Below the pieces are notes generated by a model. It did not search any database. It saw only the letters and a program-made list of their open reading frames with translations, and had not been told where the DNA came from. Below are positions 24,626 to 37,112 of a stretch of DNA of 64,000 bases, in pieces (within the stretch, counting starts at the first letter, position 1; the number at the start of each line of letters is the position of its first letter). The translations under genes and the position numbers were made by a program. This DNA is from Rhynchonema sp. JSB1_4 (Eukaryota; Nematoda; Chromadorea; Monhysterida; Xyalidae), in NCBI GenBank assembly GCA_030248065.1, contig JASAMV010003191.1:16269-80268 (forward strand), written 5' to 3'.

Positions 24626-27600
24626 ATGGAAAATCTCGACTCAGATTCGCCGATTCAGTTCCCAAAACAGCTAGCATGCCCGTGTTTTATCATAACGTCA
24701 TGCACTATTTTACTCATACTTAGATTCGCTACATTGGACTCAAATTTCCCTGTTGTCAAAAGGAGGCTCGAGACAGGTAAGGGATTTGTTTCTGTTTCTT
24801 TTGCTGTTTATTAACAGCTTTTCACCGAGCCTTAACTGACCTTTGCTCCCAACTCTGATTTATACCGTTTCGAAAATGTACAGCCTGTGGAATTTGTATG
24901 GGCAATCCATCGGCTCATGGCACTTTTATGCACACAGCGCATGCAACACCAGCACCACACACACACCATTTTCTAAACAAAATGTACACGTTGAGCGAGT
25001 GTCGTACTGTGATGGCCGCTTCTACTCGGTGTTATTAGTTGCTTGACATAACACTTTTCTGCATTGTTGCAAAATTTGGGGTGTTTGCCCGTGTGTGTTG
25101 AGTGCCATGAGCTGGCGGATTGCCTATACCGGATAGAAGTTCGATTAAGCCCGCCCGCGGCAAGCTTCCAGACAAGCTCCCAGTGAGGATGCGATTTAGT
25201 TGCAGAATTGAAGTAGTGCTGCATAGCACTTTTGGAATCGTGAATGCATGTTTTTTACCTCATGAGCAGGAAGAAAATTTTTTAACCCAAGTAAGCCCCT
25301 ATTTTTTTTTGGAATTTTGTTCCCGAGAACCGAGGTTTATAGATTAATTTCGGTATTAAATCGGCACTTAATGGAAAAGTCACGAATATAAACCTTGTTC
25401 GTCTCGATGTCGGCAACAGTAATAGATCATAAAAACAGAACAAAATTTTCAAATATCAATAGTGGCAGGCTAGGTTTAAGCTTTCTTCACGTAACTGGCG
25501 CTTTTTGGACGCAGTTGGAACTTTTATGTGCACTCAGGATTCGGTCTCGTGCTTCTAAACTGTCTGAGACCCAGGTCTGCCGTTGGTGAAAAAATTACGT
25601 CTGTGAAATCTGCGCAAAGTGTCATTTGTTGATCTGCGCAATCCCAAAAACCTTTTCGCACAGGTTCGAAAGCAGATGAGTACATAATGCGATCGATCTA
25701 CAAGGCTCAAGAGAAGGATCGTCAAGACCTCGTCAGGGGTGGCACAGGCGGACTGATCAACGTCATTTATGGACATGTGAGTGCCTTTATATAGTGTCCT
25801 TATATCATATCGTAGCGTGTTCGAGATTTGTTTCGAGTTTTCATTCGACCAACTAGGTTTTAATATCACTGTTGGGCCCGATCCAGTGAAAGCGAATTAC
25901 CTTAATCTAGACCTACTGTAATGTGAACCCATGCACAAACCTGAACCAGGGTTGAAAAAAAAAATTTTTTATTAACGAGCTTTTTTTTTTAAAAAAAAAT
26001 TTTTTTTTGATTTTTTTTTGACGAAAAATTTTTTTATTAGAAAAAGTGTTGCAAACGACGTTTCAGGATAAATGAAATCGATACAACATATTTTTCAAAA
26101 ATTGACAAATTTTCGCCTCAGACCGAACTTGTGTGGTGACACCCGGTAGTATTGTGCAGATTCCATGGTCTCCGACCAGTCTGAGGTTGATGTTCACTAA
26201 CGATGTTACTCTGATGTATTGTAGCATGCCGTACAACGTATTTTAATGCATCTAATGCCGTATATCTGATATACGACCATCAAAATATCGATTACAGCCC
26301 AAATCTTGCGCGTCAGATCGACTTTGCCGCCCGGTTTTGCACCAGACCTGCATATATATACTATGTGTAGTAGCATGTAGTAGCACATTATCGGTGCCAC
26401 ATCACTATAAAAGACCAGCCCCGCGCATCCCTGTACGGATTTGGGGACAATACAGGGCGCCGCAGGCGCGATTTTGGAAAAATTGTCTCATCCACAGAAA
26501 AAAGTGCCAATTTTTTGCCTCGAAAAAGGCCATTTTTGGACATTTTAGCCCATTTTGGGCAACTTTTTTTTATTAAAAAAAAGCAAAATCTGAGTTTCAA
26601 AAAAAAATTTATTTTAAAAAAAAATTTTTTAATTGACCACTTTTTTTTTGAAACAACCCTGACCTGAACCTTAACAAAAAAAACGCAAAATTTAAGTGAA
26701 AATGTCGTCAGTTTTCTCTTGCGTTTTATGCTAAGATTTAGGTTTAGGTCAATATAATTATGTTTGTCCGTGGACCGGGCACAAAAATGTCCCGAGAAAT
26801 TGTCCATGCCACATGAGCCAGGCATATAACCAGTGGTGTCGTTAGGGGGGGGGGTTGGGGGGGGGTTACCCCCCTGGTATGGGGTATGGGAAATCGGCCG
26901 GGGGTATGGGGTATGGGAAATTCTTCACTTTTGGACCGAGCACCCCTAAGAAATGACTTTTTGACCCCGAGAAGTACCAAAATTAACCATTTTTCGTCCA
27001 AAAACATCAAAAATCGCTTGCTGCCGCAGGAAAACTCTGTTTTAAGCACTTTTTAGACCAATTTTGGTACTTTTAGAAGATTTTTGGGGTCATTTTTTTC
27101 AAAACCCCCACCCTCGGGTATGGGAAATTTTTGAGTTTTTGGAGAAACCCCCCCCCCCCTGGTATGGGAAATTTTTGATTTTTGGGGGTATGTATGGGAA
27201 ATTTCCCGAAAATTGGGCTGGGTATGGGAAAATTTCGATTTCTCAACGACACCACTGCATATAACCCCTGTGAAACATCAGGTACCGACAATGATGTGTC
27301 CGCAGCAAGTACGCGTTGGTCGTGTGGGTGACGGGGGCAAGTGGATGTGTCGACCTTGGAGAATCAGGGACAATTGCGTCCTGTACTCGTTGGGCGTCGG
27401 AGGGGATATTTCGTGGGAGAAACAGGTAAAAGTGATAATTTCTGAGAACGCGAAATGAGTCCGTTTGGGGACATAATTCGGATAGTGATTACCATCATAT
27501 ACAGAAAATCCTCCAGCTCAACTTTGTAGGTTGAGTGAAACATTAGCGGTCACCGCCACAGATCTCTTTTGATATTGGTCGCACAGTGTAAGAATCCATC

Positions 27601-30600
27601 CAAACATTTTCCTGAATATGGTAAAGCACGTCTCGCTGCAGATCACAAACGTTCTATTTACATATATTTTTTCCAAAACAGTTCTGCCGATATCATGCTC
27701 ACTGTGTTCAAGCAGCTTCACTGTAATATCGCCAGAAATGTTTTTGGAAAAATATGAATAGAACGCTTGTGGTCTGCAGCTATAGACTTAGCCTTACCAT
27801 TCAGGAAAATTTTTGGATGGATTCTTATATAGTCATTGTGCGACCAATAGCAAAGTACACTGGGTGCTGTCTTGTGGACGTGCTTTGCACAAAAGATGAT
27901 AGATCAATAACGATACGATCCACATGTTCTGCCATCCACCAAAACGACTAATGTTAAACTCCAGCTGCCTGAGTTGACAAGGATGAAACGTTTATGTTTA
28001 CCTAACGCGCTCCAAATTTGCCCTGCCTAGGGTTACAGTGGTCAATAAAAAAATTTTATTCGAACCCCATTTTAAAAAAAAATTTATTTAATTTAAATTT
28101 TTTTTATTCCAGCCAAAATCTGCCCAGCACGATAAAAAATGAGCGCTCAAGTACAAAATAGGGGTATTTTTGTTACATAACGTGTTCTAAGTGCATATAA
28201 AGCACAGGTGATACTAAAACCATGCTATCCAAAGGTCGATAAGTACCAACCATAGTCAGGTACACACCCGTACCCTTCCCCAGGTGGTGTGGGTGTGATG
28301 GTATGGCTTTCTGATATTCGGGATGGGAATTTTGGGTGAAATTATGACGTTTAGGTACACGACCAATGGAAATAAGCTGCACATAGTGTGAACTTAGAGT
28401 GAATACAAAATAGAATCACTCCTTTCGGGTCTGGGGCATGGATAAATAAATGCCCACCCAGTCACATGTATGTGTGTAATCATATGAGAGGCCCTGTGAG
28501 TGTGCGCACTATGGGTGGAATTTTCGAAACGGTGTAAAGGTCAGTTTGGCGTGAAGGTGGGTGTAAAGTTCGGTCGAAAGCTCGGTCGGCGTAGCTCGGT
28601 GTAAACGTGAAACATTGCCTGTTATTAACGTGGAATGTTTCAAGTTTACACCGAGGTCTATCACACTGAGCTGTCGACCGAGCTTTCCACCGACCTTTAC
28701 ACCCAACTGACCTTTACACCGTTTCGAAAATATCACCCTATGTCTAGATGCCACAAAACAACGATTATGGCACCCAATACACCCATGGTAGGGTTAGGTG
28801 ATGTCAACAGTAGCAATTTTTATGCAAAAAATAGCACTTTTAGAGCAAAAAAATAGAGAAATTTTCGAATTTTGAAATAACAAAATTTTTTTTTAAAAAC
28901 TTTAACTTTTGGAACGAATTTAAAAAAAATTTTCAATAAAAATAAAAAAATTTTTTTTTAAAAAACCACTGGGTTACAATACCATGTCGATATTTAATCA
29001 ACAGACAATGCCCACTCAGAGAAACAGTTGGATTGACAATAATGTAAGGTCAAAATTTCAGATGCTTAATATCATACCGTCGTGCACTGTGGTATCGGTG
29101 GATCCAAATAAACAATTCGCCGGACTGTTCATTAACGACGATCGGTTGGTGACAATCAATTCGTGTTTTAAGTATTCTTAGAGTTAACACACAATTCTTA
29201 ATTGAACTTAAAATGAGAGTCGTTTGCAGAATGCGCTTTGAAGGATCCAGTATTGGGCCAAACGAGGATCCGATGCTTCATCAGACGTCGTTCGACGCGC
29301 TCAGAGCTCGATTCAATCATCACACGTGAGATTGTTGGGCCCCGTTTGGGACTTTTTAAAAGCTTTTTGACCACGTTTAAAACCACCGTTTAAACATAGT
29401 GTAACCCTACGCCAACACGAGCCCGATTTCGGAGATGGCTGACCAGTGATACATTTTGTTGCACGGGTTGTAGAATACAACGTGGTTTTACAACAAAAAA
29501 TTTATTTTCCTTGAAAATCAGGGTACTTTCCCTGAAAAATCAGGGAAAATCGAGGAAATTCAGGTTTTTAAAAAAACGAAAAACGACCCAGACGTTTTTT
29601 AAAAAAACGTCGTTTTTTTAAGAAAATACGCCGTCGTTTTTTTTGCCCAACCCTGGGTATTGGTCGCACAATGACTTTATAAGAATTGGTCAAATTTTTT
29701 TCCTGAATCGTAAAGAGGGAAAGTGACGGGGCAATGACGTTGCGTTGCGTGATCGCACACAAAGCATGTAGTAAAGAGAATGTTTCAGACCACCGGCAAC
29801 GTGGTTGATCTGCTAGATTATTTTCAGCTGAAAATGTTTTGTGAGAATCACAAATAGCACAGTAGTTAAGAGTGACTGAACGTGAAAATCAGGATTGATT
29901 TGATGAATTCTTATATAGTCGTTGTGCGACCAATACCACACAGAATGCGATAAATGACCGATTTTTGTGTGTTATTTGACACGCTGTGGCTTCGCTTGAT
30001 GGTTTCCACAAGCATTTTGTCGAACAACTGTGAGCGTGCTGAGCGTAAAGTCCTACACTTATATAATTATAGCATGTGCTATGCTACAACACATACCATA
30101 TCTTTCAACACACAGAGTTGACGTGCTGAAGATGGACATCGAAGGCGCCGAGTACCGAGTGATGCCGGACATTCTCAAAGCACAACAGACAGCTGAACAT
30201 CCGATTTGTCAGATACTAGTGGAAATGCATCAAGTCGATCAGAGTCAGTACATCAGGCTGCTTAGGTGGGTGTCAGATATTTGCAGTCTGTCCTCTTTGT
30301 AGTAGTAGTTATATAGTTAGTAGACGCGATAGGGTACATAAACTACCGTTCGAGGCGTGACACAAGCGTGCATACCTGTTGGATTAATGATTCGCTTAGC
30401 AGTTATAAGACTTACTCGGTTTGCGACGTGCGTAGTAAAGCGTTTCACATGAAGCGTACGAAGCACAAACGAAGTCAAATGAGGCTTGTGACGTATAGTA
30501 AGGCACGCCATTTCAACTCTGGGCCTTTCTTAAAAGAAAGAGAGAGAAAAATCAATCAATTTCACGAAGTGCCAGATCCAGTCAACCTCAGTGGATCTTG

Positions 30601-31068
30601 GTCATCCGTTTTGAGCGATCCCATTATAATGGTCGATCATTGATCTCCATTCACTCCACTCCAAGTTGTCTCGGGGTCTTCCAAACTCACAGACTGATTC
30701 CCAGTAGAACCCATTCTGTGCTACATGAGCCTAGATAAAGTTTGTGTCTAGTCAATAAAAGACACGCGTGCTTATGATGCCACCAGTCAGGAACAGTCAG
30801 TGTGTGCCAATACTTGGGCGCAAGGCCAAGACCGTAGGCCAAAGCCCATACGAATTAGCCTAAGCCTAAAGCGAAACTATACCTAACCATGGTGATGACA
30901 TTTTACAGAGAGTTCGAACACGCCGGCTATCTGCTGTACGCGCGTGAGGCACTGATTATCTGCGGCCAGTGCTCCGAGTACAGCTTCATGCACGAAAGTT
31001 GCCTGACCGATTTCGGATTCAGCGGCCATCTGAGACTGCATAGACATTTTGGACGAAAGAAGGAATAG
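24626..31068 (+). CDS. METTL24-type (Methyltransf_22) methyltransferase, membrane-anchored, complete
   Basis: Seven exons: 24626-24776, 25664-25776, 27282-27425, 29062-29171, 29230-29325, 30116-30265 and 30909-31068. All introns are GT-AG and every phase agrees, giving 307 residues. After a short polar N-terminus comes a signal anchor (FIITSCTILLILRF), implying a type II Golgi/ER topology. The catalytic domain shows family hallmarks: VGDGGKWMC, the SAM-binding LYSLGVGGDISWE, an acidic loop VVSVDPN, then DVLKMDIEGAEYRVMPDIL and QILVEMHQ. It should be a class I SAM-dependent methyltransferase. The substrate is not known from sequence. Introns 2 and 3 carry hAT-type and palindromic elements, so intron size here is set by transposons. 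The gene converges on the phosphatase gene ending at 31402. Start choice: this Met is the only one giving an anchor that joins exon 2 in phase. Confidence 0.9.
25947..26661. mobile_element. non-autonomous hAT-type element in a methyltransferase intron
   Basis: It begins CAGGGTTGAAAAAAA and ends TTTGAAACAACCCTG, with the exact 8-bp duplication ACCTGAAC on both sides (25939-25946 and 26662-26669). The body is A/T-rich at both ends and has no transposase. It includes ggccatttttggacatttta, a phrase also present near 21275 and 23297. Confidence 0.88.
26831..27257. mobile_element. non-autonomous hAT-type element, CAGTGGTGTCG family
   Basis: The ends are CAGTGGTGTCGTTAG and CTCAACGACACCACTG, flanked by the exact 8-bp duplication CATATAAC (26823-26830 and 27258-27265). 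The interior is strand-asymmetric, with long G or C runs and repeated gggtatgggaaat. It ends 24 bp before the exon at 27282, so it supplies DNA close to that acceptor. A diverged fragment may lie at 48070-48150. Confidence 0.88.
27570..27850. repeat. palindromic MITE, TATTGGTCGCAC family, copy 1
   Basis: Inverted arms of about 100 bp begin attggtcgcacagtg and end cattgtgcgaccaat. The central spacer is short. Related copies lie at 29658-29936 and, truncated, from 44766. Confidence 0.75.
28513..28738. repeat. 226-bp palindromic MITE, GGGTGGAATTTTCG family, copy 1
   Basis: A hairpin-like unit starts GGGTGGAATTTTCGAAACGG and ends with the near-complement CCGTTTCGAAAATATCACCC, with the centre near aacattgcctgttattaacg. 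Exactly 226 bp separate the ends, as in two other copies (53091 and 56669). It lies in intron 3 of the methyltransferase. Confidence 0.85.
29480..29655 (+). repeat. 3' fragment of CAGGGTTGGGC hAT-type element
   Basis: It carries the distal part of the family, from aaaatttattttccttgaaa to gcccaaccctg. The proximal half is missing. It abuts a palindromic MITE at 29658, so one may have inserted beside or into the other. Confidence 0.7.
29658..29936. repeat. palindromic MITE, TATTGGTCGCAC family, copy 2
   Basis: It starts tattggtcgcacaatgac and ends gtcgttgtgcgaccaata. The central part is less palindromic than copy 1 at 27570. It lies in intron 5 of the methyltransferase gene. Confidence 0.65.
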
Positions 31069-31401
31069 ACTGTTTACCATGTACTTCACGGTGTTTTTGT
31101 AGTGTTTTTTTTACATTTCCATGTTTATTCATATATTTGTTTGAATCGCCAGAAATGCGCATCGTATAAACTGCGCAATGAATTGTTCAAGAACATTTTT
31201 CATCGTCATCAACTCCACGACATACATAGTCATTCTGTGCATTTAGCATTAGTGTGAAAAATTGTATTAGATTACTGCCCTTGCGTTAGCTAAATAATAT
31301 AAAACAATTGCACACGAAAGACTTTTAGCTCACACTTTACGCACAAATTGAATCACTGAATCAAAAAACAGCCCTATTTAGTGTGTCAGTTAAAAATTTC
31401 A

Positions 31402-34400
31402 TCAGCGTCGCCACAGAGGTCCAGCTGATGCCACAGTGGCTGTCCTGTTGTATTGCCCGCGCACAGATGCCAGAGAGCCAGCTGTTGCCAGCCTGGTTTC
31501 CAACAGAACGTCCGGTGTTCTCGAAGGTGTTGAGTGTGCGATGTCAACCATGGACACTGAACTCGGGCCGTTTCGGCATTTGCGTTCGTATTCGATCAGA
31601 CGCCACCAGAAGTCCATGTTGGGTGATACCAGGGGCCTACAAGGGTGGGAAGGGGAACAGTGGATGCAAAATTGCAAAAAGTGAAAATTGCTTGCATCAG
31701 CCTGTTGACCGCTTGGTTTCGGTGTTTGTGGTGTCACCGCTTTTCAGTTTGCAGCGTAATGTTTCGTGAAATGTCGATTGTGTTGACGCTCCATCCTGGT
31801 ACAGTAGTTTTTCCCATAAAAGTTGTTTATAAAGCCGCTCGATGGGCTCAACAGGACGTGTGTTGTTCTTCTTAACACCTTATTTCGGAAACATGAGAAA
31901 TTTTCCATAAAAGGTGTTTATGAAGCCGCCCGTTGGGCTGTTGTGCTCCACAGGACGTGTGTTCTTCTTCTAACCACCTTATTTCGGAAACTTGAGAAAT
32001 TTCCCATAAAAGGTGTTGTGTTCCAAAGTACATGTGTAGTTCTTCAAAACACCTTATTTCGGAAACTTGAGAAATTTCACATAAAAGGTGTTTATAAAGC
32101 CGCTCGATGGGCTCCACAGGACGTGTGTTGTTCTTCTTAACACCTTATTTCGGAAACTTGAGAAATTTCCCATAAAAGGTGTTTATAAGCCGCCCGCTGG
32201 GCTGTTGTGCTCCAAAGTACATGTGTAGTTCTTCAAAACGCGTGATTTCGGAAACTTGAGAAATTTCCCATAAAAGGTGTTTATAAGCCGCCCGCTGAGC
32301 TGTTGTGCTCCAAAGTGCATGTGTAGATCTTCAAAACACCTAATTTCGGAAACTTGAGAAATTTCCCATAAAAGGCGTTTATAAAGCCGCTCGATGGGCT
32401 CCACGGGACGTGTGTTCTTCTTCTTAACACCTTATTTCGGAAACTTGAGAAATTTCCTATAAAAGGTGTTTATAAGCCGCCAGCTGGGCTGTTGTGCTCC
32501 AAAGTACATGTGTAGTTCTTCAAAATGCGTAATTTCGGAACCTTCTGTTCATATATTGCTGCGAAATTTCCCATAAAAGATGTTTAAATATCGCCCGCTG
32601 GGCTGTTGTGCTCCACAGGACGTGTGTTGCTCTTTTTAATACCTTATTTCGGAAACTTGAGAAACTTCCCATAAAAGGTGTTTATAAAGCCGCTCGATGG
32701 GCTCCACAGGACGTGTGTTGTTCTTTTTAACACCTTATTTCGGAAACATCTGGAGAATTCCCAGAAAAGTGTTTATACGCCGCCCGCTGTGCTCCACAGG
32801 ACGTGTTGGAAAATCCTCAAAATACCAATCTGTGATAAAGTTCTGTGAGCAGTGAGCAATATAAATCACAAAAAGAGCCTCATGGGGCTTATTTGGAAAA
32901 ACGTCCGGAAAGTGCAGTTCCTGGGGGAGGGGGCCCCCTCGGGTACGTCAGTTCCCCCTCCATGGCATGCCTGCCCCAGGCCTAAAATGGGCATTTTTAT
33001 GCCTAAAATCTGTAATTTTTGGCCAATGTTGTCAAATCAATATCGCCAAAATACCTTTTTTATGGAGAATTTTATCAAATTGGGAAAAACTTGAGAAATT
33101 TCCCATAAAAGGTGCTTATAAGCCGCCCGCTGGGCTGTTGTGCTCCAAAGTACATGTGTAGTTCTTCAAAACGCGTGATTTCGGAAACTTGAGAAATTTC
33201 CCATAAAAGGTGTTTATAAAGCCGCTCGATGGGCTCCACAGGACGTGTGTTGTTCTTCTTAACACCTTATTTCGGAAACTTGAGAAATTTCCCATAAAAG
33301 GTGTTTATAAGCCGCCCGCTGGGCTGTTGTGCTCCAAAGTACATGTGTAGTTCTTCAAAACGCGTGATTTCGGAAACTTGAGAAATTTCCCGTAAAAGGT
33401 GTTTATAAGCCGCCCGCTGGGCTGTTGTGCTCCAAAGTACATGTGTAGTTCTTCAAAACGCGTGATTTCGGAAACTTGAGAAATTTCCCATAAAAGGTGT
33501 TTATAAGCCGCCCGCTGAGTTGTTGTGTTCCAAAGTACATGTGCAGTTCTTGAAAACACATTATTTCGGAAACTTGAGAAATTTCCCATAAAAGGTGTTT
33601 ATAAAGCCGCTCGATGGGCTCCACAGGACGTGTGTTCTTCTTCCTAACACCTTATTTCGGAAACTTGAGAAATTTCCCATAAAAGGTGTTTATAAGCCGC
33701 CCGCTGGGCTGTTGTGCTCCAAAGTACATGTGTAGTTCTTCAAAACGCGTGATTTCGGATACTTGAGAAATTTCCCATAAAAGGTGTTTATAAGCCGCCC
33801 GCTGAGCTGTTGTGCTCCAAAGTACATGTGTAGTTCTTCAAAACACCTTATTTCGGAAACTTGAGAAATTTCCCATAAAAGGTGTTTATAAAGCGGCTCG
33901 ATGGGCTCCACGGGACGTGTGTTCTTCTTTTTAACACCTTATTTCGGAAACTTGAGAAATTTCCTATAAAAGGTGTTTATAAGCCGCCAGCTGGGCTGTT
34001 GTGCTCCAAAGTACATGTGTAGTTGTTCAAAATGCGTAATTTCGGAACCTTCTGTTCATATATTGCTGCGAAATTTCCCATAAAAGATGTTTAAATGTCG
34101 CCCGCTGGGCTGTTGTGCTCCACAGGACGTGTGTTGGTCTTTTTAATACCTTATTTCTAAAACTTGAGAAATTCCCATAAAAGGTGTTTATAAAGCCGCT
34201 CGATGGGCTCCACAGGACGTGTGTTGTTCTTTTTAACACCTTTTTTCGGAAACATCTGGAGAATTCCCAGAAAAGTGTTTATACGCCGCCCGCTGTGCTC
34301 CACAGGACGTGTTGGAAAATCCTCAAAATACCAATCTGTGATAAAGTTCTGTGAGCAGTGAGCAATATAAATCACAAAAAGAGCCTCATGGGGCTTATTT

Positions 34401-35932
34401 GGAAAAACGTCCGAAAAGTGCAGTTCCTGGGGGAGGGGCCCCCTCGGGTACGTCAGTTCCCCCTCCATGGCATGCCTGCCCCAGGCCTAAAATGGGCATT
34501 TTTAGGCCTAAAATCTGTAATTTTTGGCCAATGTTGTCAAATCAATATCGCCAAAATACCTTTTTTGTGGAGAATTTTATCAAATTGGGAAAAACTTGAG
34601 AAATTTCCCATAAAAGATGTTTATATGTCGCCCACTGGGCTGCTGTGCTCCACAGGACGTGCAGGACGTGTGTTGTTCTTCTTAGTACCTTATTTCGGAA
34701 ACTTGAGAAATTTCCCATAAAAGGTGTTTATAAAGCCGCTCGATGGGCTCCACAGGACGTGTGTTGTTCTTCTTAACACCTTACTTCGGAAACTACTGGA
34801 GAATTCCCTAAAAAAGTGTTTATACGGTAAATAAATGTTTTTTCCGGAGCCAGATAGATTTCCAAGCTAAAGCAGGTGAAAACAAGGCGTTTTCTGGCCT
34901 ACGGTACACACGCGGCACTTGTTAAGCTGTAAAACCAGCAAACAACTGCCTGAAAGTAGGTAGGTGTTTCCTGAATTCCTTGAGTACAGGTTGGTAATTT
35001 GCTTGAAAAAAACGGTTTTTTCCAAAAATATAAATTATTGACCACTTGACACTAGGTATTGGGTATTGGCTTGGGTCAAAAAATATCGGTATTGTCCCCA
35101 TGCCTGGTTCCGATCTCTTTTTATCCGATATTCTCTTTTTATTCTTTTTATGATGCAAGCTTTTTGAAGCAAAGAAACCAACCGTTGCAGCGTGCATCAT
35201 AATGCTTCACCAGTATTTTTTCTTGTGTTTCGAATCGTAATTCAAGAATTTCACTAAGTTTTCCCATGTTTTTGTCCGCTTACCGGAATCGAGCTCGCAG
35301 CAAGCGCTTACACAACGTTGATTTCGACACAAAACCGAAATTACAGTTCTTGAAATAAATTGAAGATTGTTTAAAAATTACATTTTTGAACGCCCTGAAA
35401 CCGACCGAGCCATTTCCAGACGTTTAAAGGCCTCCTTCAAAGTCATCTTGTCAAATCGCACCATGTACGCCAGGCATAACGTGGCTGAACGACTTTTGCC
35501 GAGCACACAGTGCACCAATGTGCAACCACCCTGAAAATCAGGCAACCCGACGTTCCAGTACTTTCATTTTCTCCGATGATCTTCCCATGAAGCGGATTCT
35601 AAAACAATCAAGGACGTTATCAAAACTTGGTGATCAGATCGTATAAGATTGGGTTTTTACCTTGGTTCAGGTGACAACATTAATTTCATCAGATTTGATG
35701 TCTATTGACGATAAATATCAGTTGCACATAAGAGTTGTTCATTTTGGGCTGTAGGCGAATGCCAATCCGTTCCGCTCACCGAGCTCTGAACCGCGGTAAA
35801 CGAAAAAAGCAACTTTATTTCGATGTTGATGTATTTTATCAGTGACGCTGTCGAAATAGTCATGTATGGGCGCGCGGTCTCGGTCACAAATTGGCACTTT
35901 GACGTATTCGATATGTTTGTCAAGTCCTGGAC
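31402..35932 (-). CDS. dual-specificity protein phosphatase (atypical DUSP), 5' end not found
   Basis: Three exons are supported: 35932-35814, 35530-35406 and 31636-31402, with all phases agreeing. The reading IEYVKVPICDRDRAPIHDYF carries the general-acid Asp loop. The second exon has the P-loop VHCVLGKSRSAT (a CX5R motif with the HC and RS hallmarks) and then LCLAYMV. The third supplies the domain end, PLVSPNMDFWWRLIEYER, followed by a Ser/Thr-rich tail of about 55 residues. Order and spacing match DUSP14/18-type enzymes, which dephosphorylate pTyr and pSer/pThr. The catalytic Cys and Arg are intact. The exon or exons for the start of the domain were not identified above 35932. The frame stays open upstream there, so this exon may be longer. 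The last intron (31637-35405) contains the 3-kb tandem array. Confidence 0.9.
31802..34825 (+). repeat. 3-kb tandem array of two alternating units, with a 1.5-kb higher-order repeat
   Basis: About 30 units share the core cggaaacttgagaaatttcc followed by cataaaaggtgtttata. Two unit types alternate irregularly. A 91-bp type carries aagccgctcgatgggctcc. A 98-bp type carries taagccgcccgctgggctgt. A non-repetitive insert at about 32815-33085 recurs at about 34315-34590. Matching points 32401/33908 and 32761/34267 give a period near 1506 bp, so the whole block was duplicated. Open frames across the array follow the unit length and are not evidence of a protein. It sits wholly inside the last intron of the phosphatase gene. 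Confidence 0.93.
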
Positions 35933-36169
35933 CTGAATTTGATGTTTCAATGTTGGCCAGAGAAAACAATAAATATGTCGGTGATGAATACACGAATACA
36001 GTCCGTGACGAATTATGTGGCCACTTTTGGACGAGCGCGGTGCACATATACATTAGGGGGTCGGTTTGATTGGAGTGTTTCTGCAGGACAGAGCAAGATT
36101 TTCCTTGAAAATCAGGGTGAACTAGGTAGGTAAGTAGGTGGATTGACGCGCCATTTTTTAAAATCCAGT

Positions 36170-36666
36170 CGGCCCGGTCCAATCCAAAATTTTTCCATTT
36201 TTCAAAAAATCGTTTTTTTAAAAGCGATTTTTTAAAAACGCTCTGATAGCCAAAATATGCCCCAAAAGGTTGGAGAACGCTCATGTTGGGAAGAAAACGT
36301 GGTTAAATGAAGTAATTCTATGTGTTCTGAGGCAAAATAAACGGGTTTCAACCCTTTTCTAGCGAGTTGTTCTCAACATCCCATATCAGACCCGCATCAT
36401 GGGACCAACATTTCCCGGGGTCATCATTGAAGGTCAAACTCCGTATATCGACGTATCTCGACAAAGTAAAAATTGGTCGAAAATTTTTTGAAACAAAAAT
36501 GCGACAAAAAATTAATTTTCCCTGAAAATCAGGGTAGTTTCCCTGAAAATCAGGGAAAATCAAGGAAATTCAGGATTTAAAAAAACGAAAAACGTCCCAG
36601 ACGTTTTTTTTTACAAAAACGTCGTTTTTAAGAAAAAACGCCGTCGTTTTTTTGTCCTCAGCCCTG
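36170..36666 (+). repeat. CAGGGTTGGGC hAT-type element, 5'-degraded copy
   Basis: It shares the family core with the copy at 3069 (for example tcaacccttttctagcgagt). The right end is altered to gtcctcagccctg and the left end is not recognisable. Confidence 0.75.
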
Positions 36667-37112
36667 TCTGGGGGCAAACAGAACGAAATTGATGGTGAGG
36701 TCTTTTTTATTTTTGGCTGTTTCTGAAGCTCCCTCATTTCCTTGACTAATTTTTAAAAAAACACAATGCAAGAGAACATATGGCACATCGTATGAATATT
36801 TTTACTTGGTTGAAAAGAGCATAAAAGACTGCATTAAACATGATACTTTTATTAAATTGTACCAATTAAGAAACGAATGGCAGCTCTCAAAACATGCACT
36901 TGGTTCATTTTTGGAGTATCACAAAATCGTCCACCTGTCCAATCAAACAGGCTCCTAGCTATCTAACGCTTTGGAGTTCTCAACTGAAATCCTGTATGGG
37001 TCTTAGTAAATGTACCAGTCAACTTTTGTGCAATATGAGCGAAATCCATTTTTTCCGATTTGTGGACCAGTTTCCAAAACGCCTTGAGAAAACTACAACC
37101 CCATACAGTTAA

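Noticed and set aside
28984..29061. Longer version of methyltransferase exon 4 starting after a caacag acceptor at 29005
   Set aside because: It is in frame, but the acceptor tttcag at 29061 is better and gives the spacing expected between the SAM motif and the acidic loop.
31383..31769. 128-codon plus-strand frame
   Set aside because: It is the antisense shadow of the last phosphatase exon, which has motif and phase support.
31802..34825. CRISPR-like array or a repeat protein
   Set aside because: Units are adjacent with no unique spacers, and the host is a nematode. Open frames follow unit length by chance and change type with each unit class.
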